From NCBI GenBank assembly GCA_018343915.1, contig JABRWF010000001.1:310001-374000 (forward strand): a stretch of 64,000 nt of DNA, given 5' to 3'. This DNA is from Agroathelia rolfsii (taxonomy: Eukaryota; Basidiomycota; Agaricomycetes; Amylocorticiales; Amylocorticiaceae). The translations under genes were made by a program, and so were the position numbers. Below, piece by piece: positions 10,365-24,185 of the stretch (position 1 is the stretch's first letter; every line of letters begins with the position of its first letter). Under the pieces are notes generated by a model. It was not told the DNA's origin and searched no databases. It saw nothing but the letters and a program-made list of their open reading frames with translations.

Positions 10365-12674
10365 ATGGATCGATTTGCTAGTCTCGAGCCTTTGCCCCGG
10401 GCTCTACCTCCTAAATATGATAATGGATATGCCCAGCGCCATCGCCCATTGTCTTTTCAGCCACGATTTGTTGAGGTCAAAGATCAACCCCTCAACAACT
10501 ATGGCTTTCCCGAGCCGGGTATACAGGTATGTCTACACCCTCCCTTTAGCTACCTGAGCTCTTGGTTAATTGATAATATCTCTTGTGCCTCTACATCATG
10601 GCTAGTCACCTACGGCTCGTGAAGTTACTGCCAAGGACTATTTCCTTTCAGACACGACATGGGAGGACGTTTGCAACCACGCTCAAGAAATCGACTTTAT
10701 TGTTATAGGCTCAGGTGTAAGTGGTTAACCATTGTATTTTTCTCTATAATTTTATCCAAACTCTTATTTTCTAGTTCACTGCCTTGGCGTTCATCGAGCA
10801 GACTTTAAAGCAAGACCCATTCAAAAGAATACTTTGTCTCGAGAGGGGTGGTAAGCTTTATCCATATTCCTCGTATGGTCATAAGTGGGTCATAACTAAT
10901 GTCCTTTATAGACTTTTGGCTTCCCGACCACTTTCAAAACCTTCCACTCCCTTTCAAGTACACACTTGGTGGACCAAGCGAAACGTTTCCGTTTACTTTA
11001 TCGAAAAAAACCTACGAAAGCGAGGTTAGATTCATGCATGGCTCATGTCCCTTCTTTGGCGGGCGCTCGACATTTTGGTCCGCATGGTCCCCAAATCCGA
11101 CACCTGACCTTATGAGGAATTGGCCTCAATCGCTAATTGATACGTCCAAGGAGCCCGAATTCTTCAAACGGGCAAACAAGCTGCTTCGTGTTACTAGTGC
11201 CTCGCACATCGGAGACCCGTACGCACAACTACAGAAGCAAATCAACAATCGACTTCAGAAAAGCATTCCGCTTGGCCAAATTCCATCAGCCAACGAAGCA
11301 TACCCAGCTCCTATGGCAGTTTCATCCATAGCGCAGACCTCGATTATTCATTTCACCAAATTTTCTACGCCCGGTCCACTGCTTGGTTTATACAAGCAGC
11401 AACAGAAGCGAGCAGAGGCTGAACCAAAGCAGGGCGAGCCACTCCTTCTTGCGACAGAAACGGCTGTCCAGTATCTCATAACAGAAGTCGGATTCCCACC
11501 ACCAGCCCCACCCTCTCTTCAGGAAGAGGCCACCGTGAAATTTGTCCGATCCTCGCGTCATACGGATCTTCCAGTGGCCCCAAATGCGAAGATCATTCTT
11601 TGCGCTGGGGCATTTCCTAGCACTACGCTGCTGCTCAACAGCTTCCAAAATATCAAGCAAGTTGCTTCGGTAGCTGGGCGTACGGTTACGGGTCACTTCT
11701 TAACTCATATCGTTGGTCGAGTCAAAAGAAGTGCCTTCGATAATCTCAAAGCAGAAAGCCTCGAAATTGGTGCTGAGTATGTGGCTGGCAAACATCCCGA
11801 GAGTGAGCTGCAATACCACATTCAAGTTACCGCCATTACTTCCCCCGACCCTACACAGGATGCCGAAGATGCTGCTCGCTTTTGCCCGGTACGCTTAGAA
11901 TACAATGGATTGGCATATCAACTTGGCTCTCATATCAACTTGATCCATTATAGGACTATGCTGCTTCGGCAAGTGAAGCACAATTGAGGGGGTCAGAAGA
12001 TTATGTTATCTTCGGTAAGTAGTTTTTTTTTTTGATATATTGTTTAATATATTTCTCAGACCTTTCCTTGTAGTCTGTGCGACCCTAGGCGAACTCAGCG
12101 AAAAAAACCCAGATTCGTTCTTTACACTGAACAGAAACTATAACGGACAAGACCCAACGTCCAACTGTGTACTTCAGGTCACTCTTACCGAGCGGGACCG
12201 AGAGTTATGGGATCACATGGATAAAGCCACATTCAATGCCATTGAAGTTATGGCCGGAGCAGGCCAGGAGATCGAATGGTGGCATCAGCCAAAGCACAGC
12301 AAAACGCCAGGTATCTGGAAGAAAACTCGCCCCGATAATGATACGATTCGGATGGAGGGCATCGTCCATGAAGCATCCACATTGCCGTTGGGGGATAAAG
12401 ATGACAAGGACTGCTGCGTTGACAGCAATTATAAGGTCAAAGGCGTATCAAACGTTGTAAGTGTTTGAGAGTTTTTGTACGACTTGATATTGTCCAGTAA
12501 CGCGCTATTAGTATGTCACCGGGGCAGCACTCTTCCCGACTTCGGGTTCATGGTAAGTTTTCTATAATCCACAATACGATCCATGCACTCATTCACCCTC
12601 ATAGGAATCCTACCCTGACGATGTGCGGATATGCACAGGACCTCGCTATCAAGCTAACCCCAAAGAGAGAGTAA
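10365..12674 (+). CDS. GMC oxidoreductase, pyranose 2-oxidase-like
   Basis: FAD-dependent sugar/alcohol oxidoreductase. From ATG 10365 (MDRFASLEPLPRALPPKY) the spliced product runs about 600 aa to TAA 12672-12674. The dinucleotide-binding strand is FIVIGSG (about 10695-10715). The FAD-contact segment reads FFGGRSTFWSAW (about 11055-11090). The C-terminal domain holds the conserved His in GIVHEAST (about 12360-12380), then CCVDSNYKVKGVSNV and the terminal VTGAALFPTSGSWNPTLT (about 12505-12620), where Asn would be the second catalytic residue. In pyranose 2-oxidase the flavin is attached to His of an STHW motif; here the same place reads STFW, so FAD should be non-covalent. No secretion signal is evident. 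Relationship to pyranose oxidase is inferred from the STxW and NPTLT motifs; the substrate is unknown. Confidence 0.82.
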
Positions 12675-13555
12675 GGTACTAGATCACACTATTCAAGTTT
12701 CCTATGTGCATGCCAATATACTTTATGTACTTCTATGGAAAAAATCATGTTGCTGGACTAATAATGGTACTAGTATCCTGAACCACGTTAGTGCAAAAAT
12801 AAGGAGCGAAAACTTGTATCAGCTTGAGTGTATGTATCACTCGGTTTGAGGTCTTAAATATTCTTTACAGCTTTTGCTATTACATGAAGCAAGGTTTTGT
12901 TTTTGGGTCCTGCGATCTGGGGCATTTTCCAGCTCCACGTTAGCGTCGGTACCTTTATCACACACTTGGCACCAATGAAGTTCGGAGAAAATAAACGTGA
13001 ACTCAGGAGATTAGTATTCTCAACTGGCAAATCTTTGGCTCCAAAGAGTGCGAATTGTCCCAGTATTTAGTCCGACGGTCGCCAGGTCCTGATGGTGTCA
13101 AATTCTGGTTAAGGACCGACCCTCTAAGCGACATTCCCATGTACCACGAACAAGGAGACTTGATTTCACAATTTTCTTTTCAACGACAGAAGTTGATCAA
13201 AATACACGGCTGTGATTCTAATTCGGAGCAAGAGAAATGTTGTTCAAACAAGCCACTTGCCTATAGTAGACTTTCGTTGAGTGTCCCCAACGGATATGCA
13301 GGCTTTTTATATGCTATTCTCAGAACCAATATCTCTCGCGCGATGAAGACCACGGTGGAATGTGCAAGTTCAGGAAAGCCAAAGAGGAGGGGGGTTAATT
13401 ATGTATTACATTATTGATTGCCTAAATTTGTAATTCATCATGCATCTTCATCAAGAAACAGGTGAGGTTCTACAGCCATTTTATAGCCCTACGTAGCGGT
13501 CTATAGCTGATATAGTTCCATTGAACCTCGAAAAAGTTCCGGATGTTCCACTTCT
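12675..13555. other. Intergenic with one unexplained open frame
   Basis: About 880 bp. An open frame of 120 codons (13055-13417, no ATG at its start) ends in KTTVECASSGKPKRRG, which faintly recalls the ligase phosphate-binding loop (KTKVALYTSSSGTTGKPK) with a deletion. Because a clearer ligase C-terminal remnant follows at 13.58 kb, this frame may be part of the same decayed third ligase. That is weak, and I do not call it a gene. Confidence 0.35.
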
Positions 13556-13579
13556 GCAAAAGGAGAGAAAAACTGAAGC

Positions 13580-13742
13580 GACTACTTTCGATACTTAGCG
13601 AGTACAAATCTGCCGTCAGGCAGTTCGCGGGTAGACTCGTAGGGTTTTTACCAAAGATTGCTGAGACATAGAATGGGAAGATTTCGAGCCGAATGACCAA
13701 GCGTGGAGTAAGGAGAGGAGCTACGGAAGGCGAAGATGTATG
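13580..13742 (+). pseudogene. Remnant of a third ANL ligase (C-terminus)
   Basis: One frame reads YKSAVRQFAGRLVGFLPKIAET, a stop, then NGKISSRM, which lines up with the intact ligase tail FKQLAGGVEFISEIPKTASGKILRR. At the DNA level GGCAGTTCGCGGGTAGACTCGTAG, GAATGGGAAGATTTCGAGCCGA and the final GGCGAAGATGTA match in order. The TAG stop falls at the residue before the catalytic Gly-Lys. It lies 165 bp from the RUVBL2 stop, in convergent orientation, mirroring the ligase/RUVBL2-fragment arrangement at 7.1-7.4 kb. Confidence 0.65.
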
Positions 13743-13907
13743 CCATGATTCTTCCCCCGGAGTTATTTCATGTTCGTGGCAACTCTATAGAGTATCTTGG
13801 GAAGGACTCACATTAATTACCCTATAAGAAAATCCTCAATATAGACTCGGTGACAATATCAATTCTACAACACCTCACATCTTATTATTTAAGAACCGGC
13901 GTATGAA

Positions 13908-15864
<1,957 letters not shown>

Positions 15865-18800
15865 ATGTTCTCGGGCTTAAGATATACAGATACCCAAGAG
15901 TCTCGAGAGCTCAGAACCCACATCAAAGGAATCCTGAGCAATTATTTTATCAACTATATTGCGACTGACCATGTGGCCTATACGGAATATGTTATTGCTG
16001 AGGCAAATGACTGCATCACATCATGGACCAACACCATTCTGACATCTGTCTCAGCTATTGACTGACTACCTGCAACCTATTCCTATAATCGACTCTTTTT
16101 CTCCAATGCTACCCGAAAGTCCTTTTGCAAAATTAACGCGGATCCTGGATGTTTCTGCTTGTCACCCACCAGACGAAAAACTCTCTGTCGATATGTCTAT
16201 AACAAAGCACATCAAGGACTCACTTCAATCTTTTTCAAACACTATATCCATATCAGAGAGATGTTGGAGTATATCTGATGGTCTTTGGGTTCATTCAAAT
16301 GGTTATAAACCACTTTCCTGACGCATATACTCTACTCCCAGAAATGCCCAACAACCCTCTGTACACCAATGTTCCACTTGTGCTCACGCGCAAGTCTAGA
16401 AACCAAAGCAAGCTGAAAATGAACTCGAATGACCTTCTAGATACCCATTCCTGGATTTTGGAACCGAATATTGGCTCTATGAACAAGCTTTCGATTGATG
16501 ATGCTGGCGACCTTGTATTTCCAGCGCCAGAGGAACTACTGTTAGTTAGCAACAGGCAAACCCTATACTGCCTTACTCAGTCTCATACAGAAACATCAAG
16601 TACTCTATCGAACCTTCTATTGGATCCGATGTCTTGAAAGAGCTTAATTCCATGATAGCTGTCATGCGCTCATCTCTTCCACGATCTTTGAACTCTCAAG
16701 CTATGTCCTTTATTAAAAGATCGAGTCCTCCACCAGAGTACGGCTCGATCCGCCGTTTGACCCTCCCTATTTTTTCCAAAGAGCGAAAGTCGAAGAAGAC
16801 AAAGGAATTCTCGTACTCGGACCTTGCCTTGTTGGCAGAAAATATACAACCACTACCTCTGCGAGAGGATAGCGACCTAGACGAAATGCACAAGCAGCAC
16901 ATGAGCATTATAGACAAAACCTGTGAGATATCTTCTTTTTAATCGTACTGGAAAAGATTAAAAATATTAGTATTCTTTTCTTCATCCCGGTCGCCATCTC
17001 CAGAAGTATCATCCGCTACTCGGGCGGATGCAGCATTGGAAGTCTTTGCTTCTTCGGATGTGAATGAAGAACTATCCATTGAAACCCTGGTGTCTGCGAG
17101 ACTAAGTTCCGGCCTTTATTCCCGTCGTATGAGATACCTAGCTGATTGATCCAGATGAAATTTTGATGCCTCGAGAACGGGCCCTACGTCGACGTAACAT
17201 AAGTCCAGACTTGACAGAAGAGCATCATAGGTTAGTATTTCCGGAACCTGTGTCCTCGTGGGCTTGTTTATGATTCTATTGTATAGCGACAATTGTTTGG
17301 GCGCTCCCCAACATTTAGCGGAGGAATCGTCGGATCCCGCATCGAAAATAAATCAGACGCTGTCTAATTACATCCTCGCGCCAAACTTGTCCATCCAGAA
17401 ACTGACCAATGTTGGCTTCGGCTTAGAAGGGGAGAAAGCTTTAGATGAAAGCATCTTCGATCTTTATCATCCTCATGGCCATCCTGCGAGCCTTGTTTTT
17501 CAAGAAAAACTAGACGAAAACGAGTATTTGATGATGGAGGGTATGTCTCATCATAACCTCAAGTGTCGAGCACCGTTACTAACAAGTCCCTTTTCAAGTT
17601 CCTAACTTGCCGCCTCCCAGCGTGCATCAACCTCCCGGTATTTTCCTCCCAATACAAGCATTGGAACTTCTAGCACCGGCCAAAAATCAGGATATGAACG
17701 GCTTCGTCTTACCATGCGGATTCTTGATAAAGCAAGTAACAGTTCTGAGACGTCTAATCATCGAGTTGTCTTGGGTGTAAGTAAAACTTCTTAACTCTAC
17801 TTGAACGCTAAATTTCCGCATAATAACAGGCCATTCAAATATATGGGTGTGTTATCTCACGAGACAATAACGCACGTAGATCAGGAACAACTTGTTCAGA
17901 ATGGCTCCGTGAATGACGTTGCACTTACTCAAGGGATGGTAGAGGAAATGTCGTGTCTGCTGCAGTCTTTGCAATCACGAAGCTTCAATATCGATGAAAT
18001 AATTAAGCCCGGCCCTATCCCTTTCATGACAGTCCCACCAAGAAGAGGAAGACAAAGAGCTATTGATCTGATACCTCCTTCACCGCCTGTTCTCGACGAT
18101 CGTTTAACATCCTCGCCCATTCACGCTAGCGTGGAGCGGCAAATGTTCTCTTCATTATCTTTTGGGGTAAGCCAATCTCCAATCGACACCAGAAAGCGAA
18201 AGCACGGGCAGAGTTTTATCGACGCTTTCCCAAGTCCGACTACTCCATCCAAGCGTTTACGCTTTGATAGTCCTTATGCTTCTTCTGTATCTGGCGGCTT
18301 CAGCTTTGACAGTTCGTTGGCTGACGTATTTGAAGAGCAACATGCTCCGGAGTATCTTCAAGATCCTGGACTAGACGGTATTAATTTTGACGATTATATC
18401 CAATTCTCCCCAAGTTCCAAGACGCTCACATTTGATACCTTGGATAAGGAAAAGGTCGATTTCTCTCAAACAGAAGCACCAACCTCGGTCAGATTTCTGG
18501 TGCATGACAATCTGTCTGGGACGGATATCATGAGCCAAGCGCATCATGATCATGCCTTTGTCCCGTCTCTTCAGGATCAAGTGTCACCTCAATTTAGGAT
18601 AAAAACAGATAGCAATGCCATAGTGACTAAAGTTTCGCCTCTCACGCTCGAAGAAAGAGCACATTCTTCCCGAGAGGATACGCATATAGCATCTGGAGAA
18701 CTGACCTTTTCTGGGTTCCCATCGCTTCAAGCATTTGTATCTCTCAGAGCTCGTAGTAACCTTGACTCAGTCGACGCCATCGAAGAATCGTCTCCTCCGG

Positions 18801-19796
18801 AATCCCAGGAAAATTTTCAAGCGAAAAATGAACCATGGACGGTCCCACAAGAATTTGTCAATGAAAGCACCATCCTTCTTCAACAAAATGAAGAGGGCAC
18901 CAGCCCCCGCTCACCACACCGCTACATTTGCTCGATCCCGTTCCTCCAACATCAAGCCTGCATCCGGGCTATGCGCCATCACGCCCATATCGAAGTCTAC
19001 GAACGCTCGTCCCTATCAGGCGTTGATCTGGCTTTGGACCCTTTCTCCGCCGTACTAATCTTCCCCCTCGCCGAGCTACCTGCGCGTAAATCTGATCTAC
19101 ATTCTGCGCTATGCGAACAGTCCTACCGCTTCTCGTCTTTGCTGGTTCTCTTCGAAGCTTTCCCGGCTATACAGAGCCGGTCAACGACAGCAGCAACATC
19201 GGCAGCGTCAAAAAAGCTGTCGTTGGATCCGTACTCACCTCCTGTGCGTAAAGCGATTTCAAAAGTACGGAGGGACTTCGTTATAGCCCAGACGATGGGA
19301 AATGCCGCTGGGGAGACGGTGCTGCAGTTGGCGTTTGCACATGATGTTATTGAGGCGGCCAAGCTGATGAGAGTCTATGGTGATCAGGTTGAGCGCAGGG
19401 GGATCCAGAACGAACAAGATATTCTCTGGACAAATCGTGACTGGCTTGGCGAAGAGGAGACTGAAGTAAGCAAGTGTCTAGCTATCCTTCTCGGTTCATG
19501 TTGGGTCTTAGCATTGCCTTTTTCCCTTTTTTTTCTAGGATGAAGGTGACTTGGCGCAGATGAAATCGATGAACGGCTTCGCCGCTCTGGTGATGCTATA
19601 CGGCCGCGATGCGCAAGGGCTTTTGGACCTTGAACCCAGAGAAAGATCGGCGCAACTCGCAGGACTCGTTGGACAAGATCGGATAGTAAGCGCCTCGTAC
19701 TCACCTCGAAGCACTTATTTTCTCATGAAATACTTTCAGCTTCAATTTAATGAAGAGATAGAGAGGCGAATGCTGTTACTGGAAGAAGAGTCCTGA
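15865..19796 (+). CDS. Large XPF-nuclease-like protein, candidate ZIP2/SHOC1-type meiotic factor
   Basis: Multi-exon gene from ATG 15865 (MFSGLRYTDTQESRE) to TGA at 19794-19796, roughly 1,150 aa. The first exon joins LLTDYLQPIPIIDSF through a 70-bp intron; later exons are Ser/Pro-rich and poorly conserved. The long exon 17801-19543 ends in an XPF-like fold: YICSIPFLQHQACIRAM, IEVYERSSLSGVDLALDP, SAVLIFPLAELPAR and YRFSSLLVLFEAFPA. A helix-hairpin-helix-like tail follows (MNGFAALVMLYGRDAQGLLDLEPRER) plus FNEEIERRMLLLEEES. The acidic ERKxxxD nuclease signature of active XPF is not visible, as in the non-catalytic ZIP2/SHOC1/SPO16 crossover proteins. That assignment is an inference from fold pattern and order. 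Exon joins in 16.0-17.8 kb are approximate. Confidence 0.55.
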
Positions 19797-19988
19797 GATA
19801 GACAAGACGAGGGAGTGAGATAGGATTGGACGTTCAAATAATTGCTGGATTTATTATATTCATGAAAGATGTATAATGTGAAACGAAGGTGACTATGCCG
19901 TCATTAATGTCTAGTATGTCTTCGTCAAACCGCAGAGAAAGAATGTGCCACGGACACCAGTCCCATTAACAGAGATGGTAGAACACGA
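19797..19988. other. Convergent 3' intergenic region
   Basis: 192 bp between two convergent stop codons. It is A/T-rich and must carry both polyadenylation regions. Nothing else is seen. Confidence 0.5.
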
Positions 19989-21257
19989 CTACCGTGTGTT
20001 TTGCCTGCCACGAGGACGTTCGCGAACGACCATCTTGTTGCTGTTTTTCGGGCCCTTGGGACCTGGCTTACGCGTACGCTTGCCCTTGGTTTGCCAGCCC
20101 CAAATGGACACGGGGTGCTTGTTACTCTTGGACTTGCCACGTCCACCACCATGAGGATGGTCATTTCTATATATATATAAAAGGGAGTGATGCCGGGTCA
20201 GGTGTCACCTCTAATACGATGAAAGAAGGGATACTGACGCGTTCATAGCCACACCACGGACTTGCGGCCTGCGACCTAGCCAGCGGCTTCTACCAGCCTT
20301 GGCCAAGTTCCTGTAGCGCCAGAGGGGATTGCTGACTTTGCCAATAGTAGCACAGCAATCCTCCAAAATTTTGCGCACTTCGCCACTCTGCAGACGAACA
20401 TGGGCATAGCGGCCGCCCTCTTCATGAGCGACGACCATGGCGAACGAGCCTGCGGACCGCACGAGCAACCCGCGTCCCTCCGGCTTCAGAGAGATGTTGT
20501 GAACAATAGTTCCTGTTGGGAGGAGTCGCAAAGGAAGAACGTTTCCAGGCTGAATGGTCTTCGTGCGCAACACACCAAGCGCAAGCGACGCTGTCTCATC
20601 CTCTTCCTGCACGGCGGGTGCAGTGCCGTCCGCAATAGCCTTCAACCGGTGCTTTGCACGCAAGTCGGTGAAGCCAGGCACAAATCCATCTGGAATACCC
20701 TCGCGGAAGCTCTGCACAACTTGACCCGCTCTGAGCCCTTCAGGCGCGAGAATGTACGACCATTTTTTCAGCGGCGACACGTTGGGGTCGCGGCACTTGA
20801 TGAGCGCGATGTGGGCACTCCGGCCGGGGTCGTATTCTATACGAACAACGTCGTGTGGGCCGGGCGTAAGGCGGTAAAAATCGACGAGACGGATGCGTCG
20901 CCTGTGTCCACCACCGCGTCCACGGACAGTGATGCGTCCGTGGTTGTTGCGACCACCAGTCTTGCGCTGGGCAACAGTTAGTTGGCGAACAGGACTACCT
21001 CTCCAAAGGTGGTCGTTAAGAGGTTGCTTCAAATGGCGAATACCGGGTGTGATAGGTTTGAAGGTCTTGAACAGACCGTCGGTGCGGACTAGCTTGTGAC
21101 GGTTGTCCTCCGCGTCGAAAGCAATGACATCGGACGTCGTCGCGTACTTTCGACTCGAAGACGAGGCCAGAGCCGTAGCGCGTACGTTTAGAGATGAGCG
21201 GGCAGCCTGTGTGCACGACTTGAGCAAGCCCGTGCCTGCTCTTGCGACCCAGGACAT
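19989..21257 (-). CDS. RML2: Mitochondrial large-subunit ribosomal protein uL2m
   Basis: Start at 21257 ([20 protein letters not shown]...), with an Arg/Ser/Ala-rich presequence ending near [11 protein letters not shown], as expected for matrix import. The mature part has the L2 landmarks: [84 protein letters not shown] and [13 protein letters not shown]. One intron (about 20168-20232) joins to [18 protein letters not shown] and a basic tail ending RQNTR, stop at 19989-19991. DHPHGGG is the invariant peptidyl-transferase-centre loop with its key His. The single large exon of about 340 codons contrasts with the intron-dense neighbours. Confidence 0.95.
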
Positions 21258-21414
21258 TTCGAAGAGGAAAGCAGGATGTGGCTGTGCCCAGCGTTTCTGG
21301 CTGCTTTCTCTTTTTTGCTTCCGACTTTAAGTGCTGCCAAAAATGGAAATTTATCATGCCGAGGTTCTGTGCACTGGCATAATGATGGTCGTGCAGGTAT
21401 AAATGACAAGGACT

Positions 21415-21650
21415 TTATTTGAATGTGCCTTTACCGCGTATAGGACATGCATGTTCCCATCTAGCCAATATTCTCATTGTGTGGGGCGGCAACACTAAAA
21501 CGGATGCTCAGGTGAAAAATAAGACGATGTTTTGTATCTCTTGAATCTTAGTATTCCTATCATCTCGAGCCTGGCCTGAAAAGTCACTGACTCATCGCAT
21601 TTACTCAGACATACAAGAATGGGCACGGGTCATACAATATCTGGTAGGCT
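21415..21650 (+). pseudogene. Stray fragment of the kelch (Tea1-like) gene
   Basis: Plus-strand frames read VPLPRIGHACSHLANILIVWGGNTKTDAQ and then DVLYLLNL, followed after an intron-like gap by DIQEWARV. These match the kelch gene at 410-620 (PSPRIGHACALLASVLIVWGG, TKTDAQ, DALYLLNLS, SREWTRV), including the donor site AATCTTA|GTAT. The fragment lacks start, end and a continuous frame. It lies between the uL2m start and the 2OG oxygenase, about 20 kb from its source and in the opposite orientation. Confidence 0.8.
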
Positions 21651-21848
21651 TCCCTTGCATTTACACTTGATCAAATGCCAGACGAAGAAAAGCGTGTAGA
21701 ACGGCGCAAGCATGGATGGTACAAAATCGTGTCATAAACAATACATATATTATGATACAAGAATGCGAAAACTTCCTCCCTTCAGCAAAGAAATATAACA
21801 AAACAAACAACTGTCCGGTATTGTTTGTTTCTATATTTTGTTCACAGC

Positions 21849-23267
21849 TTAATACTTGTCGGTGTGCTCCGTGCCACGCCATGCTCTCCAGGTCTCAGGA
21901 CCCTATACAAAAAAAAATGTCAAACCAGATCGAAAAAGAAGGCAATTGCCAACATACCTTGCGGTTGTTCATGCGTGCATAGCTGACACGGCGCTTGAAC
22001 CACTCGCCAGCGGTCGATCCGGTCTCGAAGTTCTGGCCGGGCCTATCCTCGACGGCCTTTTTGACCTTCTCGCTCTTCTCCACGAGCGCGCGGAGGATGA
22101 CGTCGTCGTCCGGTCGGGAGAGCCAGCCGAGGGACCAGCGTGCGTGTTCCCATTGTTGACCGGGGGGAGCCCTGCGGTGATAAAGTGAGTCACTTTAATG
22201 AGAGGAAATGTGGAGAGTGAATACATACATGACACGGTGCATGTTGGAGTGCAGGAGACCGCCGCTGAAGAGCACCAAGGCATCTCCGACGTTGCAAACA
22301 GCATGGCCGGGAAGAGGCTTGATGAACTGCCAGTCGTCCCTGCCGGGTGGGAGCACCTGAAGGCCGCCAAGGCGGTTGTGGAGGAAAGTCTATATACGAG
22401 ATTAATCGTCCTGGTTGATTGATTATATGATATCCAGTTCGACATACCAAGGTGCCGAAATCGGTGTGGGCACCGAGACCGACCTGGTCTTCCCTCAAGC
22501 GCGGAGGGTTGCGGATGTTTCTTGTCTCAGTACCGCTTGGCTTGTCATCCTGGTGGAACTCTCGGAGTGTACCGATGGGGAAGCCGAGGAGCTTGTCAAA
22601 GGTGTCGAGGTAGACGTTGTGAGCTTCGATGGATTTCTTCATGAAGGGCTTAATGGTGTCATCCATGTGGTTGTTGACCGTCTCCGGGTACGTGCGGTGG
22701 GTGACCTTGGGGTACGTCAAGGCATCCTCCTGGGAGATGTTCAAGAACTCGATATTGTCTGGCGTTCCCTTGGCGTCCATGCTCCATGCTCCCAAGGCCT
22801 TGTATCTGATGAAAACGATTAATATAGAAAAGACTTGAGGGATTGACAAGCGCCACAAACCCGAAAGACATGCCGCTATCACCCTGATCGAACTTCATCT
22901 TCTCCCTGAAGACATCGGATATTAATATCAATTTGCGAGTAGTTTAAACACCGAATGAGGATGAACGTACTCAAGGGGCAAGTTGATCGTCTCAGCGCCC
23001 ATTTTGTACATGAGATCTACTTCTGCCTCCATGCCATGGTTCTTCATGCTGTGACAAACCATGAGCCTGAGGCAAATACATGATGGGGCCAAGAGAAAAG
23101 TATACATACTACCAGAAGCCGATCTCAGTAGAGGCTTTCCAGAGCTTCTGAGCCTCTTCTTCATCGCCGGCCTTGAGGAGAGCGAAATCGATGACGATGA
23201 GCGGGTGCGTCGGCACGTCATCTGGGAAGGGCGGGAGGTCGCTGATCTCTGCTGCGTAGTCAACCAT
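21849..23267 (-). CDS. Fe(II)/2-oxoglutarate-type oxygenase, isopenicillin-N-synthase-like family
   Basis: Soluble non-haem iron oxygenase of the DIOX_N/2OG-FeII_Oxy family, about 350 aa. Start at 23267 (MVDYAAEISDLPPFPDDVP), with LIVIDFALLKAG as the family N-terminal strand. Exons then give GFWMKNHGMEAEVD, EKMKFDQGDSGMSFGYKALG, and a long exon ending LREDQVGLGAHTDFGTLT. HTD is the first half of the iron triad. The third ligand is the His in GGLLHSNMHRV (about 22225-22260), with the following HRV where the 2OG-binding Arg-x-Ser region lies; the Ser is not present. The tail reads GEWFKRRVSYARMNNRK and GPETWRAW, with TAA at 21849-21851. The substrate is unknown; related fungal enzymes act in secondary metabolism or general detoxification. 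It is divergent from the lipase gene. Confidence 0.85.
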
Positions 23268-24185
23268 GGTGTTGCTTGTGTTGCTTGAAGATAGGATATG
23301 TAGAGGGTACGGTTTGCTGATCACAGAGATTCGAGGATGAGAGACTATATAGTCCGAGTATAACTGATGTCCGTAAAGGAAAGCGGCAGGAAAGGTTGAA
23401 TAAGGGAAGAGTTGAATATGATAATGAGCAGCAAGGCCGATGCCGACGCCGATGTGTTTGCAAGTCCAGGAGAGGCCAGGTTAACGGGGAAGATGCTAAT
23501 TACAGCCATCACCGCATCGGAGAGAGGTCTTGACTGACCCTTTGGGTAGACATCGCCGCTCGTAAAGCCATTTCTTCGGTCTTCACCATCAGGGAAGCCG
23601 AGTGTAGGACGTTATGCTTACATGTTACGCTCACGAGACCGGAATCGTCGTGACGGTAGGTAGAAAGGCTACTTGTGCTGGCCTTGGAGTAGGTACACTA
23701 ATACATCCCATCCATGTGTGCAGCCCGGTCGGCGGACAGGGGGGCATCACCGTCCGACTTGCGGAAAGAATATCTCTTGTCTAGGTGCATGATGACGTTA
23801 GAGAGATAGCTACTCATCTTCCATCCGAGTCACCGGATGGCTATTTAGGTGCAACTACAATCCATAGTTTGTCACTTGTAGTCTTGTTGCATCACAAAGT
23901 TTGCAATAAGAAACTTAAAAGAGAACAGTCCGGTGTCGGAAGCTTGTCGACGGAGGTGATTGACTAGCGGGGTTTATTAGATAATTATAGTCACATCCTG
24001 GCTGATCACCCGATATGTGACTGTGACGACTTCCTGACGTCAGCGGTCACGGTCGCGCGTCTCCCTCACACAACTGCACTGGCAACACGGCGCTCACGTT
24101 CACACAAGCTGGGACTTCTCCGTCAATCCAGCGTCCAGTCGCAGAAGAGATACGACTGCCAGCGCGGAAAAAAATTGCCGGATAA
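23268..24185. promoter_or_regulatory. 918-bp divergent promoter region (2OG oxygenase / lipase)
   Basis: Separates the start codons of the minus-strand oxygenase and the plus-strand lipase. The oxygenase side has CT/GA-rich leader sequence; the lipase side has a GTCACGGTCGCGCG segment near 24042-24060. No gene is seen, and no specific factor site can be supported. Confidence 0.5.

Noticed and set aside
13055..13417. 120-codon open frame as a gene
   Set aside because: No ATG start, no introns in an intron-dense genome and no family motif; possibly part of the decayed third ligase.
20400..20981. 193-codon plus-strand frame
   Set aside because: Lies entirely antisense to the uL2m ribosomal protein exon, whose motifs are unambiguous.
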